This document shows positions 13,153 through 21,034 of a DNA stretch of 24,240 bases, piece by piece (the first letter of the stretch is position 1; each line of letters begins with the position of its first letter). The stretch lies in IMG/VR virus record IMGVR_UViG_3300044638_002339, positions 1-24,240 of that record. One strand, 5' to 3'. Below the pieces are notes generated by a model. That model was not told the DNA's origin. It saw only the letters and a program-made list of their open reading frames with translations, and did not search any database. This DNA comes from a virus. Position numbers and translations under genes: made by a program.

Positions 13153-13373
13153 TTAAGTTCTGGGATATTGCGCTGGCTACGTTGTTCCCATATCCATGTG
13201 CGAACGGCCTCTATCGTGTCTTCGTCGAGTTTTGCAAACTCTCCGCATTCGTGCTTTAAGGCGCTCCGAAGCTCTTGATCTATGTCATCCACTAGGATCA
13301 AAATATCAAGTGCCTTGCAGGCCACCTCGTGCTCGTATCGCTCGGTCTCGTCAAACTCCAATGTCATTTTCAT
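13149..13373 (-). CDS. Small acidic phage protein
   Basis: 74 residues from the ATG at 13373, which overlaps the stop of the gene upstream as ATGA; the longer open frame is Arg-rich antisense-like sequence and was rejected. The protein begins MKMTLEFDETERYEHEVACK and continues with a helix DILILVDDIDQELRSALKHE and VRTWIWEQRSQRNIPEL. I recall short phage proteins with the same layout ('l..e..eh..a..g......l.dld.eLR..lKh....al..vR..l.e'). Function unknown. It ends with an ATGA overlap with the phosphoesterase gene. Confidence 0.65.
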   Translation of the reverse strand: MKMTLEFDETERYEHEVACKALDILILVDDIDQELRSALKHECGEFAKLDEDTIEAVRTWIWEQRSQRNIPELK

Positions 13374-13612
13374 GCTTCTTCGTCCTCCTCTTCTTCTTCT
13401 GCGTCTGGAAATAAAATACTGAACGAGTCGCCTGCGAGTCCTTCGACGGCGTATTTGTTGCCGAATACGAATTCTCCGTGCATGGTCTCCCCTCCTTGCT
13501 CCCAAGACACGATGGCGAGGCCACAGTCGTAATGCTCCGACAAAAGCCGCTTCGCTTCCGCGAGTGCTTCCGTTCGCTCCGATTCAACCGTCGGTTGTTT
13601 TCGTTTTTTCAA
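13370..13612 (-). CDS. Small hypothetical protein, TTG start, acidic tail
   Basis: 80 residues. No ATG is available near the start; a TTG at 13612 overlaps the endolysin stop as TTGA, matching the four-base overlap style of this region. Residues 1-30 are basic and helical, then HYDCGLAIVSWE and an aliphatic beta region, and the last residues are almost entirely Asp/Glu (FPDAEEEEEDEEA). An acidic tail like this can bind a basic partner or mimic DNA, but that is inference. It links the lysis cassette to the phosphoesterase string. Function unknown. Confidence 0.55.
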   Translation of the reverse strand: MKKRKQPTVESERTEALAEAKRLLSEHYDCGLAIVSWEQGGETMHGEFVFGNKYAVEGLAGDSFSILFPDAEEEEEDEEA

Positions 13613-14082
13613 GCAAGAACGTCGATTTTTTTAGATACTCGGTTGCGTAAATTGGCGAGCATATCGCGCTCAGTCATGCCCTTCGCCCAATGCGGACGCA
13701 GCTGATAGTGCGGTTCGTCAACGAACTTCCAATCTCCGCCCCATTCCATGCCGAGCGATTTGCCGAGCGTGCCGAGTTCGTGGTAGAGCGGATGCTCTCC
13801 GCAATATTCTTTGCCGCGAAAAATTCCGATATCGAAAGCGATGCCGAAGTTGTGGTTTGAATGTCCGGCGGCGGCCTTCGTGACCTTTTTTCCTGGTGTC
13901 GTCCGCCCCCGCGCATAGAGCGCATCCTGTTCCATATACGATCTCGTGCCGCTGATGATTTTAACGTCACATCCCACCTTTGCACAGATAGTCTTTGCAA
14001 CGCCTAGGAAGGCGCGTGCGGCCTTTTGCGTCGCTGGGTGGAGCGTGGCAAGCTGAATCTCGCTGCGGTCGTCAAACGTCAT
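13609..14082 (-). CDS. M15/VanY-like endolysin (L-alanyl-D-glutamate peptidase type)
   Basis: 157 residues from the ATG at 14082, chosen because it overlaps the lipoprotein stop as ATGA. Characteristic blocks are IISGTRSYMEQDALYARGRT (42-61), then GHSNHNFGIAFDIG (73-86), which supplies His77 and Asp84 of the SxHxxGxAxD zinc motif, and WKFVDEPHYQL (118-128), which gives catalytic Glu123 and zinc ligand His125. This is the D-Ala-D-Ala carboxypeptidase/L-Ala-D-Glu endopeptidase fold used by T5-type and CwlK-type lysins. It has no signal peptide, so it should depend on the holin-like proteins encoded just upstream to reach the cell wall. Ends in a short basic helix. Confidence 0.92.
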   Translation of the reverse strand: MTFDDRSEIQLATLHPATQKAARAFLGVAKTICAKVGCDVKIISGTRSYMEQDALYARGRTTPGKKVTKAAAGHSNHNFGIAFDIGIFRGKEYCGEHPLYHELGTLGKSLGMEWGGDWKFVDEPHYQLRPHWAKGMTERDMLANLRNRVSKKIDVLA

Positions 14083-14246
14083 TTTTTGAGGCTTTGGATA
14101 TCCGGCAATTCGTAGCAGAATGTTCCGTAGTCGGTTTTCAAACATACCGACGGATTTTTAAACCCAGCGCATGACGTCAAAAACGCCATGCCCAAGAACG
14201 CAAATGAAAGAACGATCATCCAAAGCGCGATGGTTTTCGCGCTCAT
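14079..14246 (-). CDS. Spanin-like lipoprotein (o-spanin candidate)
   Basis: 55 residues from the ATG at 14246, which overlaps the holin stop as ATGA; AAAGAAAA lies just before it. The N-terminus is a lipoprotein signal: a short basic start MSAK, a hydrophobic stretch IALWMIVLSFAFLGMAFL, and a lipobox LTSC at about residues 22-25, so the mature protein would start at Cys25. The mature part is short (about 30 residues) with two more cysteines (PSVCLKTDYGTFCYELPD). This resembles a small Rz1-type outer-membrane spanin and implies a Gram-negative host with an outer membrane. No separate i-spanin (Rz) is seen, so it may act differently or the partner is elsewhere. Confidence 0.7.
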   Translation of the reverse strand: MSAKTIALWMIVLSFAFLGMAFLTSCAGFKNPSVCLKTDYGTFCYELPDIQSLKK

Positions 14247-14407
14247 TTTTCTTTGCGGAAGATTTCGATGAGTCCGATGATCGCCGCAAGTGCCGAACCG
14301 ATGGCGTCCCATTTCGCTGGTTCTAGGCTCAAGCCAGCAACTGCGCCGATGATGGCGATACCGCGAATAGTGGACGGTTCTTTCAATTTTGAGAATAGTG
14401 CTTTCAT
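14243..14407 (-). CDS. Holin-like protein, two membrane segments
   Basis: 54 residues, ATG at 14407. The sequence starts MKALFSKLKEPSTIRG, then a hydrophobic segment IAIIGAVAGLSL, a short loop EPAKWDA, a second hydrophobic segment IGSALAAIIGLIEIF and a basic tail RKEK. This 'EPSTiRG...Gl....G.aL..iIGliEifRKEK' pattern is typical of small phage holins with two membrane segments and a charged end. It has four-base ATGA overlaps on both sides, linking it with the other small membrane gene and with the lipoprotein. It would form the membrane lesion that releases the endolysin. Confidence 0.8.
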   Translation of the reverse strand: MKALFSKLKEPSTIRGIAIIGAVAGLSLEPAKWDAIGSALAAIIGLIEIFRKEK

Positions 14408-14571
14408 GGTTTTTTAGCTTTCAACATTTTATACAACGAAACCGCACCGATGCAAATTCCAAGAATTAGAGACGTTAGGCGAAGCCACGCCTCGGCCTCG
14501 CTGAACGAGATCAACACAGCCGTTGCGGGCGCGGACGTTCCGACAAACGTATGAAAAGCGTGGCCGTTCAT
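14404..14571 (-). CDS. Small membrane protein, second holin candidate
   Basis: 55 residues; its ATG at 14571 overlaps the TAA of the structural gene upstream by one base (TAATG), and its stop overlaps the next holin gene as ATGA. The N-terminal half is polar with Ser/Thr/Ala (MNGHAFHTFVGTSAPATAVL), followed by one hydrophobic segment LRLTSLILGICIGAVSLY and a basic end KMLKAKKP. A single membrane pass with a periplasmic N-terminus would suit a class III holin, antiholin or pinholin partner. Role within the cassette cannot be decided from sequence. Confidence 0.65.
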   Translation of the reverse strand: MNGHAFHTFVGTSAPATAVLISFSEAEAWLRLTSLILGICIGAVSLYKMLKAKKP

Positions 14572-15875
14572 TAGCTCAATCCGCCTTGGCTGATGAGTTC
14601 TTCGGTGAGCGTGCAGGATTGGAGGATGATCGTGCTTCGTTCGCCTGCGGTCGTGAGTTCAACCTCAATCTCGGTCGTGACCGAGGTGGCGTTAAGGAGC
14701 AGATCGCGCACGCCGAAAGTGTTAAAATCAACAGCGGCTGTTTTGCCTGCTGCTGCGCTCAAGCCGCTCTGGACTTGCAATGTTGGCAAGTCGGTGAATC
14801 CCTTGTCGCCGCCGAAATTAATATCGTAGTAACTATTCTGGACTCCGACGACCGTCGCGTTGCCTGCACCGATGCTGTCGAGTGCTTGGAGTGCTGTTTG
14901 CAACTGCGCGGCGGTCGTGTTTGCGTCGAGCGGATCGGTCTGGCGCAGGACTGTTGTGGCAATGCTGCCTGTCGTTACCGTGCCTGTGCCGGTTGTGATC
15001 GCGACGGCTCCTGCCGTTACGCCTAGCAAAAATTCGGTCGTTTGTGGGATCGAGCGAACGAAATATTGAAGCCCTGCCGTGTATCCGGTCAACGCGGTGA
15101 AGCCTGTCAGCACCACAGGCTGAGAGAGTGTCAGTCCGTGATTGGTAGCTGAAATGAATACGCCGTCGGTTACGGTGCTTGCGATGTCGACGTTGTAGGT
15201 CGGAACCGTAAAGCGATAGCTGCCGAGATACGGAGCGCGAGAGAATGACACCCGCTGAATTTCGTTGTTCAGCGTCGATCCGGTGAGCGTGGTGGCCACG
15301 CTGACCGTCATGGCCGTTCCGAGATCCGTCCATGTCGGCTCGTAGACTGCGGGAGCGAGACGGAGCTGAAGCTCTTGAATTTCGGCGTTGGTGGCATCTC
15401 CTACAAGTCGTTCGTCAATAAGCGCGGTTGTGGTCGGAATGAGTCGAGCGAAGTTTCCTGTGATCGCGCCCTGCGTGCCTGCGCTGTTGAACGAGACGAC
15501 GAAGTTTGTTGCCATCGTGCCGTCCACGCTGACCGATCCTGCGGCGGTTATTGTTGAGAGCGAGTTGAGAGCGGACGAGATCGCGCCTGCTGTTGCGCTG
15601 AATCCTATCGCTCCGCTTGTCTGGCCGCCGAAGGACAATGTAAACGTGCCAGATGCTGGGACGCCTGTGCGGCTTCCTACGCCAAATTTTACGCTAGTGC
15701 CGGTGTAGTCGATCACATTAAACGGACTTGTGATATTGCCCGTTGCCTCCAGAAAATACAGGTTGATCGCGCCGTTGTCGCCCTTGACGAAGCGCGGCGT
15801 TGTAGCGGGTGCAAGGCTCGTCAAGCTCGTCGCCAGCCTGCGGTTCGTGGTGTCAATAAAAAGATCGCGTGCCAT
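14571..15875 (-). CDS. Beta-rich virion protein, tail fibre or baseplate candidate
   Basis: 434 residues, rich in Thr, Ser, Ala, Gly and Val, with few charged residues. The N-terminus (FIDTTNRRLATSL) precedes a module GTFTLSFGGQTSGAIGFSATA and AISSALNSLSTITAAGSVSV (about 75-120) that reappears at about 325-360 as NTTAAQLQTALQALDSIGAG and GNATVVGVQNSYYDINFGGD. This 'AaqvqsALnaLstIgaGnvtVsG' pattern is known from phage and surface proteins with beta-sandwich repeats. Between the copies is a region FISATNHGLTLSQPVVLTGF that resembles tail-fibre strands. It lies directly before the lysis cassette, where tail-fibre genes commonly sit. It is probably a structural tip or fibre protein; the receptor is unknown. 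Confidence 0.65.
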   Translation of the reverse strand: MARDLFIDTTNRRLATSLTSLAPATTPRFVKGDNGAINLYFLEATGNITSPFNVIDYTGTSVKFGVGSRTGVPASGTFTLSFGGQTSGAIGFSATAGAISSALNSLSTITAAGSVSVDGTMATNFVVSFNSAGTQGAITGNFARLIPTTTALIDERLVGDATNAEIQELQLRLAPAVYEPTWTDLGTAMTVSVATTLTGSTLNNEIQRVSFSRAPYLGSYRFTVPTYNVDIASTVTDGVFISATNHGLTLSQPVVLTGFTALTGYTAGLQYFVRSIPQTTEFLLGVTAGAVAITTGTGTVTTGSIATTVLRQTDPLDANTTAAQLQTALQALDSIGAGNATVVGVQNSYYDINFGGDKGFTDLPTLQVQSGLSAAAGKTAAVDFNTFGVRDLLLNATSVTTEIEVELTTAGERSTIILQSCTLTEELISQGGLS

Positions 15876-16736
15876 TTAGTTGGTGGCTTTGTCAACAGCT
15901 TCCCATTTGCCGAGCGGACACCTTTCGGTTGCCATGCGTAGTTTTGCCCACGTCGAGCATCCGCACTTGCGACAGCGGCCCGTGCTGTTCAAGGCGGCGG
16001 CGTCCCATTCGGGACACGCGCGGCACGTTGCTTCGCGGCTGGCGAGTGCTTCGGGTGGCGTGGTCGCAAAGCCTGCGCGAGCGAAGCGGTGCGCGGCTTG
16101 CCCAGCTCTAGCAATCATTTTGCTATCAAATGTTGCTCTCATTTGGAGCGAGTCACTACAAAAATGATTTAAATCCTTCTTTAATGTCGGGGAAGGAACG
16201 ATAAGTTTTTTAGGTGATGTAATTTGTTCCCAAAGATCAAAGTCCTGTTGGTAGATTTTACGAATTTCTGACTCCTGATCTAGCGATTCTTGCCGATCAT
16301 AAATAACAGGAGGCTCCCCAAGATTCATTTCCTCCCAAAAATCTTCAATATGATCTGGTGCGCGCCACCCATAAACTGGTTCCTTGTGGTTAAGTAGATA
16401 GCGAGATTGCGGGAAAAAGTGAAACGAAGGAAACGAATGGAAAGGAGAAAGTTTATTGCCCGATTTTATAATTTCTAATGCTGCATCTGGATCAATTTTA
16501 TCTTCACGACAAGCGGCATAGAATTTAGTTATAGGGTTTGCGACCAATAGGGCGACCTTTGTGTTTGGCTTTGTTTGATTGGGCAATGCGAATTGCTGGC
16601 GAGTTGTTACATTCTTCCCAGAAATTCGTTGAGCGATGATTGATGAAAAAACTTTGAAATTTTGGGCAATGTTCCATTCTCCTCTTTCTAGGTAAATAAT
16701 GAAACTCTGCGGTGGTTTATTAGGTAAGTTTTCCAC
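15876..16736 (-). CDS. Chimeric protein: sulfotransferase-like half plus zinc ribbon
   Basis: 286 residues, GTG start at 16736. Residues 1-180 are AT-rich in DNA and show features like the sulfotransferase fold: KVALLVANPITKFYAACRED (60-79; compare 'lvRnPyeRfySayre'), SFHFFPQSRYLL (104-115; compare 'HFrPQs'), an LG-containing helix before PPVIYDRQESL, and EIRKIYQQDFDLWEQI (157-172; compare 'vyeiYkeDfelf'). The usual 5'-PAPS loop is not obvious, so activity is doubtful. From about residue 199 the DNA is GC-rich and encodes a helical region plus a zinc ribbon: C238-x2-C241, C255-x2-C258-x-C260 and C273 (CRACPEW...GRCRKCGC...ERCPLGKW). That half resembles small zinc-ribbon proteins seen alone in phages. 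A fusion or recombination join lies near 16130. Confidence 0.6.
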   Translation of the reverse strand: MENLPNKPPQSFIIYLERGEWNIAQNFKVFSSIIAQRISGKNVTTRQQFALPNQTKPNTKVALLVANPITKFYAACREDKIDPDAALEIIKSGNKLSPFHSFPSFHFFPQSRYLLNHKEPVYGWRAPDHIEDFWEEMNLGEPPVIYDRQESLDQESEIRKIYQQDFDLWEQITSPKKLIVPSPTLKKDLNHFCSDSLQMRATFDSKMIARAGQAAHRFARAGFATTPPEALASREATCRACPEWDAAALNSTGRCRKCGCSTWAKLRMATERCPLGKWEAVDKATN

Positions 16737-16742
16737 AATAAT

Positions 16743-17441
16743 TTAGGTAAAGCTAATGCTCCATGTATTAGATGTATATGCACTATCATCATCGTAGAAG
16801 ATATCTGCACCAAGGAATGAAAAGGAATTAGTTGTTCCATTACTATATACCTTTCCAACATATCTATATTGCGAAAAGCAAAATGCTGTTCCATCCCCTA
16901 CTGGACATTGTATGTATCCAGAAATGTGCGTATAATATTTGACCACCCCCGCGTCTTCTTGCGGGAAGAATTGAATAACAAATTCCATTGAACTTTTAAC
17001 CTCTTCGAGTGGTAGTGGTGGAGGCCCATAATAAAGCGGATCGCTTACGCAAGTAGGCAATTCTGAAAAATCAGAGCCATCAAAAATAGTTGTTGCTCCA
17101 TTGGGTAAGCAAGCATCGCCGGGCGAAGCAATAATAGGGTCTGAGATTGCGGAGAATGAGCAATTTAGAATCGGCGAAAAATTAATAGATATAGAAGCGG
17201 AACCATTAAATGTTCCGCCTGCTTGAACAAGATCATATTGGCCTTTGCTAATTTCATAGGAATTGTTTTTATCGGCATATATCAATGCCCCGAACATATC
17301 GTAGTAATATCCTGGCCCGCACGGCAACGGCGGCTCACAACACGCGCAATTCACAGCGCGAAGGCCGAGAGTGCCGTCGGTTTTGATCTTGATCGCGTTG
17401 GCTGTTCGCCCGATCACTCGCACTCCTCCGTTTGCATCCAA
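16743..17441 (-). CDS. Cys-rich probable tail protein
   Basis: 232 residues. N-terminal segment GGVRVIGRTANAIKIKTDGT resembles a beta strand region of tail-associated proteins; it is followed by a Cys/Pro-rich segment VNCACCEPPLPCGPGYYYD, and the rest is rich in Ser, Thr, Phe and Tyr with further cysteines, typical of an exposed virion protein. No catalytic motif. The first 90 bases are GC-rich and match the neighbouring structural genes, while the remainder is AT-rich and continuous with the AT-rich half of the next gene. The start is overlapped by the end of the small gene upstream (28 bases). Family not recognised; receptor-binding tip is a possibility. Confidence 0.55.
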   Translation of the reverse strand: MDANGGVRVIGRTANAIKIKTDGTLGLRAVNCACCEPPLPCGPGYYYDMFGALIYADKNNSYEISKGQYDLVQAGGTFNGSASISINFSPILNCSFSAISDPIIASPGDACLPNGATTIFDGSDFSELPTCVSDPLYYGPPPLPLEEVKSSMEFVIQFFPQEDAGVVKYYTHISGYIQCPVGDGTAFCFSQYRYVGKVYSNGTTNSFSFLGADIFYDDDSAYTSNTWSISFT

Positions 17442-17617
17442 AATAAAAATCCGCCTCGCGAAGCTAACACATAAACACGGGACGGATCGGGCGGCGAGGG
17501 TGGAACTTCCATTCCTCCCGAACTTGCTTTGTCAAGATAATCGAAATTGTCGTTTAGACCCTTTGCCGAGATCGGCGTTGTCTTTGGCGACGACGAGATG
17601 GTGTAGGGCAATGACAT
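17414..17617 (-). CDS. Small tail-region hypothetical protein
   Basis: 67 residues. The segment TPISAKGLNDNFDYLDKASS resembles the start of tail-fibre/collar proteins that begin with an alpha-helical 'a..lN.nf..l...' repeat; the second half (PPSPPDPSRVYVLASRGG and FLFWMQTEECE) is Pro-rich and then a beta pair. It ends inside the next gene's start. Could be an adaptor between virion proteins. Function unknown; supported by position and composition only. Confidence 0.5.
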   Translation of the reverse strand: MSLPYTISSSPKTTPISAKGLNDNFDYLDKASSGGMEVPPSPPDPSRVYVLASRGGFLFWMQTEECE

Positions 17618-17619
17618 TT

Positions 17620-18066
17620 TTAATTCTGTGTGCCAGTTATGATTATCATTGGCGTTGAAACAATAAGCGAATACGTTACCGCAACTTCAATCAAATCTGC
17701 TGCGGCGGATGTCGAGATGCCTCCGATTGACTGCACTTTTGTTAAGTTTTTAGAATCATATTTTAAATCAGATGGGAACGTATAGCCGGGGTAAAAACTT
17801 TTAATTGCCGCAATCGGATCGCCTACCACGGGGCCGCCTCTGCCTCGCTGTAATATGATCGGCGTATAATTAAGGACGAGATTAGTTGTAGAGAGTGCGA
17901 CAGGCTTGTTAGTTGGCTGAGTGCTCTTTACTGTATAGGTGTCAGCTAATACTTTTTGATTAAAAACAAACATTGTTACAGTTTGGCCTCCGGTCGTTTG
18001 AGCTAATTGCACTGCAACTTCAACCTGCACATCCTGTATTTCTGCGCCGTAATATTGGGTAGTCAT
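17620..18066 (-). CDS. Probable structural protein of distal tail
   Basis: 148 residues. Predominantly beta: QDVQVEVAVQLAQTTGGQTV, MFVFNQKVLADTYTVKS, ALSTTNLVLNYTPIIL, and a final hydrophobic IEVAVTYSLIVSTPMIIIT. No known motif. No Shine-Dalgarno is apparent before the ATG at 18066. It is followed three bases later by the small 17617 gene. Placement directly downstream of the tape measure group suggests a distal-tail or tip component. Confidence 0.5.
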   Translation of the reverse strand: MTTQYYGAEIQDVQVEVAVQLAQTTGGQTVTMFVFNQKVLADTYTVKSTQPTNKPVALSTTNLVLNYTPIILQRGRGGPVVGDPIAAIKSFYPGYTFPSDLKYDSKNLTKVQSIGGISTSAAADLIEVAVTYSLIVSTPMIIITGTQN

Positions 18067-18077
18067 GTGTTAAGAAA

Positions 18078-18147
18078 GATTAAATTCGTTGATCAAGGTG
18101 TTTGCAGCTGATCATTTATATCGGTAGGATTAAATTCGTTGATCAAG
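18078..18147. repeat. 20-bp direct repeat at a gene end
   Basis: GATTAAATTCGTTGATCAAG occurs at 18078-18097 and again at 18128-18147, 50 bases apart. The right copy encodes LINEFN near the end of the gene 18093-18398; the left copy straddles that gene's stop. In another frame the left copy also reads LINEFNLS and stops, which suggests a local duplication of the gene's C-terminal codons with a frame change. Confidence 0.8.
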
Positions 18148-18398
18148 ACATTAACCGCATATCCGACTACGCTGAAAGTCGTGAATCCATTGTTGCCAAT
18201 ATCTACAACAATCTCGTCTCCGATTGTGAAAACATCCACCTCCGGCATTCTACTGCCGCGAACAAGATCGCCAATAAATTGTAAATTTTCGGTATTTCGA
18301 CAAACATATTGAGCATTACAGCGGAACGCTCCGCTTTGCAGACTGGTTATGCTTTTTTTTGTTAAAATTAATCCTGTTGCTCCGTGGTATGTGATCAT
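18093..18398 (-). CDS. Small probable tail protein
   Basis: 101 residues from the ATG at 18398, which follows the tape measure stop by four bases; the upstream open frame duplicates tape-measure DNA. The protein starts MITYHGATGLILTKKSITSL and is beta-rich with a PEVDVFTIGDEIVVDIGNN segment and a final VGYAVNVLINEFNP. It is short and shows no known motif. By position it corresponds to a distal-tail or hub-associated component. Its C-terminal codons are duplicated just beyond the stop. Confidence 0.5.
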   Translation of the reverse strand: MITYHGATGLILTKKSITSLQSGAFRCNAQYVCRNTENLQFIGDLVRGSRMPEVDVFTIGDEIVVDIGNNGFTTFSVVGYAVNVLINEFNPTDINDQLQTP

Positions 18399-18402
18399 TT
18401 TT

Positions 18403-21030
18403 TTATGCTCCAACAACTGCCATAGGCAATTTCGGTTCGATTTTTTCAACTGCGGTTTTAATCGCTTCGACAGCAGTCTTAATTGCGTCGAGCAATCCGG
18501 TTGCGCCCGACTTCGCGGCCACGTCAAGCTCGATGCCGTCCTTTACTGAGTCGCGAAGACCTTTCACGCTCTTGTCCGCGTCAAGCGTGGTGGGTATTGA
18601 GCCGAATGCCGATTTGGTGTCCGCCTGCGCTTTTTGGTACTTAACAACGAGATCGGCTGTTAGTGGGTTTCCGCCCAAGAATTTGATTATCTTTTTGATT
18701 TCTTCCTGGCCTTTTGCTGAGTCGATTGGATTTGCGGAAAGTTGGTCTCTTACTCCTTTAAAATATGTAACTATGGCCCTGATCTGGTCTTGTTGAGTCG
18801 GCCCAATATCTTTAATGTTTAGCAATTTTACAAGATCGTATTCAGATTTTTGTGCAAAAGTTGTTCCTAGCAATTCGTCCATTGCTTTGAGTTCATTCTT
18901 CATCGCCTTTGACGAGTTCGCCGCTTTATTTAAAGCTTCAATCTCTTTCATGTTTGCAAGCGTGTCGGCAAAGCCTGTTGCAGATTTTAGATTTTCGTTT
19001 AGTTTTGCGGACATTTCTGCGGCCTTGTAAAACAGCTGATTCCCGTCTTTGTCGTATTGCTTTATGTTTGCCGAGTTTGCTGCGGCGATAGCCATGTTGG
19101 TCGCGAATGTAGCGGCCTCTTCCTTATCGAATCCTGCCGCCAAGGCTTTTTGAACATCCTCCGCATACTTTTTGCTGGTCTGCAACGCGGTTACACGCTC
19201 CGTATCGCCAGCGGCTTGCGCCTCGGCTATCGCAAGTTGGAATTTTAGTTCGTCTTTTTTTGCTGCAATTTTATCTTGTTCGATTTTTAAATCTTCAGCC
19301 GCCTTTTCTGATGCTTTCTTTTTTAGATCTTCAGATTTTTTCCACTGGTCAAAATAGGCCTTGGCTTCTGCGACGGCCTCCTCGTCAGTCAATACAATTG
19401 TTTTTGTAGATGCCGCGATCTTTGCATTATTCGCGTCGATCTGATCTTGAGTTGATTTAATGTCGTTAAAAAGAGGGGGAATTTCTTTGTAATTTTCAGA
19501 AAATGATTTTGGCAATGCTGCGCCTGCTTCGGTCATCTGCTCTTGCACAAGCTCAACTTGTGCTCCAAGTCCAAAGGTCAACACCTCAACAGACTTGGCT
19601 GCTGTCTCCATTTGATATTTTGCAGTTTTGGCTCCATTTGCAAACAACGGCCCCATTCCTTCCATCGCGGCAGCGATACCAGCTAAAAGCTCTACTTTTA
19701 CTTTGCCGGCAAGAATGCTAAATCCCGTTTCGAGTAGGGCGAACCCTGCGCTAGATGGTCCGAGTGTAGTTACTAAAAAATCTGCTGCCGTTGTAAATGC
19801 TGCTCCTAAATACTTGTAAATCTCATTCCCTGTTTCCATGGCCCACACTTTCATGGAGAGAAAAAGGTTTTCGATCCCAGCGGCATATTCTCCACCGGAG
19901 ATGGCCGATATGCTGCTGCCGATATTGCCGACGGCTTTCTCCACGTTAAATACTTTATCAATTAAATCGGAAAAATAAGTGATCGTGTTTCCAACGGCCT
20001 GTCCTATCAGATCAAAGAGCGGAGCGATCTCGGCTATTCGCTCAGACCATTTCTGAATGATCGGAGTCAGGGCCTCAATAACTGGCTTACCAAAGCGTCG
20101 GTAGAGGTCATCTACGGCATCCTGCATGGTGGACATGACACCGTTGAATGTCAGTCCCTGCTTTTTAGTCATCTCGAAAAACTTTCCGCCCTCCGATGTA
20201 GCGGCTACAAACGCTTCGCGGATCATCGCAGAAGTGATTGACCCCTTTTCCATCTCCTTTCGGAGTTCTCCCATGCTCTTGCCTGTTTTTTCGGAAATAT
20301 GCTCTAACGGGTTGAACCCAGAGTCGATCATCTGATTGAGTTCTTCGCCTGTAAGTTTGCCCTGTGATTCCACTTTTCCAAATGCCAAGGCGAGGGATTT
20401 TAGTTTCTCCTCATTGCCTTGAGCTACGTCACCGAGCATGGATACGATTGGAATGACTTCTGAGGACATGACGCCAAATGCAAGCAATGTTTTGGATGCG
20501 TCCGCGAGACCTGGTATCGTGAACGGAGTTGATGCCGCGAATTTGCTTAGGTCTTCTAAAAATGTTCTTGCAAGCGTCGTATTTCCAATCAGCACATTAA
20601 AGCTCGTTTCGAGTTGCTGGAAGTCGGCGGCCTTATTGATCGACTCGCCAAACGCTTCAAACGCTCCGCTAACAGCCGCAAAAGCAGCGTCAACGGCCAT
20701 CATACCTAGTTTAACTGCTCCGCCTGCTAATGCCGCCGCGCTTACTATTTTACCAAATCCAATTTCCCCTTTTTTCCCTGTCTCTTCCATAGCTTTGCCC
20801 ATTTCATTAACGTCCTTTGACGTTCCGTCAGACTGATCACCGATGGCCTTAATGTTTTTCTCCATCGAAGTCACCTGACCGATGCGCTTCATCGTGCTTT
20901 CGAGTTCGGTCATCGAAAGCTCGCCGCTGGAGACCTTGCCTTTCAGCTGCGTCAGCTCGTCTTGAACGGCCTTGAGTGTTTTTTCAAGTCCTGTGTCGGT
21001 TGCTCCAAATTCTACTGTAACGTCGGCCAT
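18403..21030 (-). CDS. Tail tape measure protein
   Basis: 875 residues. N-terminal coiled coil (residues 12-80, LEKTLKAVQDELTQLKGKV and similar), then a hydrophobic helix around 95-125 (VSAAALAGGAVKLGMMAVDA). Residues 130-320 match the conserved tape-measure domain: FQQLETSFNVLIGNTTLART, SKFAASTPFTIPGLADASKT, LLAFGVMSSEVIPIVSMLGD, then LTGEELNQMIDSGFNPLEHI and SMGELRKEMEKGSITSAMI. The rest is long Ala/Lys-rich helical sequence. The tape measure sets tail length, roughly 0.15 nm per residue or about 130 nm here, and often assists DNA entry. It follows the chaperone genes as expected for a siphovirus. The leader ends TTTTAGAAACTTAATAAA. Confidence 0.93.
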   Translation of the reverse strand: MADVTVEFGATDTGLEKTLKAVQDELTQLKGKVSSGELSMTELESTMKRIGQVTSMEKNIKAIGDQSDGTSKDVNEMGKAMEETGKKGEIGFGKIVSAAALAGGAVKLGMMAVDAAFAAVSGAFEAFGESINKAADFQQLETSFNVLIGNTTLARTFLEDLSKFAASTPFTIPGLADASKTLLAFGVMSSEVIPIVSMLGDVAQGNEEKLKSLALAFGKVESQGKLTGEELNQMIDSGFNPLEHISEKTGKSMGELRKEMEKGSITSAMIREAFVAATSEGGKFFEMTKKQGLTFNGVMSTMQDAVDDLYRRFGKPVIEALTPIIQKWSERIAEIAPLFDLIGQAVGNTITYFSDLIDKVFNVEKAVGNIGSSISAISGGEYAAGIENLFLSMKVWAMETGNEIYKYLGAAFTTAADFLVTTLGPSSAGFALLETGFSILAGKVKVELLAGIAAAMEGMGPLFANGAKTAKYQMETAAKSVEVLTFGLGAQVELVQEQMTEAGAALPKSFSENYKEIPPLFNDIKSTQDQIDANNAKIAASTKTIVLTDEEAVAEAKAYFDQWKKSEDLKKKASEKAAEDLKIEQDKIAAKKDELKFQLAIAEAQAAGDTERVTALQTSKKYAEDVQKALAAGFDKEEAATFATNMAIAAANSANIKQYDKDGNQLFYKAAEMSAKLNENLKSATGFADTLANMKEIEALNKAANSSKAMKNELKAMDELLGTTFAQKSEYDLVKLLNIKDIGPTQQDQIRAIVTYFKGVRDQLSANPIDSAKGQEEIKKIIKFLGGNPLTADLVVKYQKAQADTKSAFGSIPTTLDADKSVKGLRDSVKDGIELDVAAKSGATGLLDAIKTAVEAIKTAVEKIEPKLPMAVVGA

Positions 21031-21034
21031 TTTA

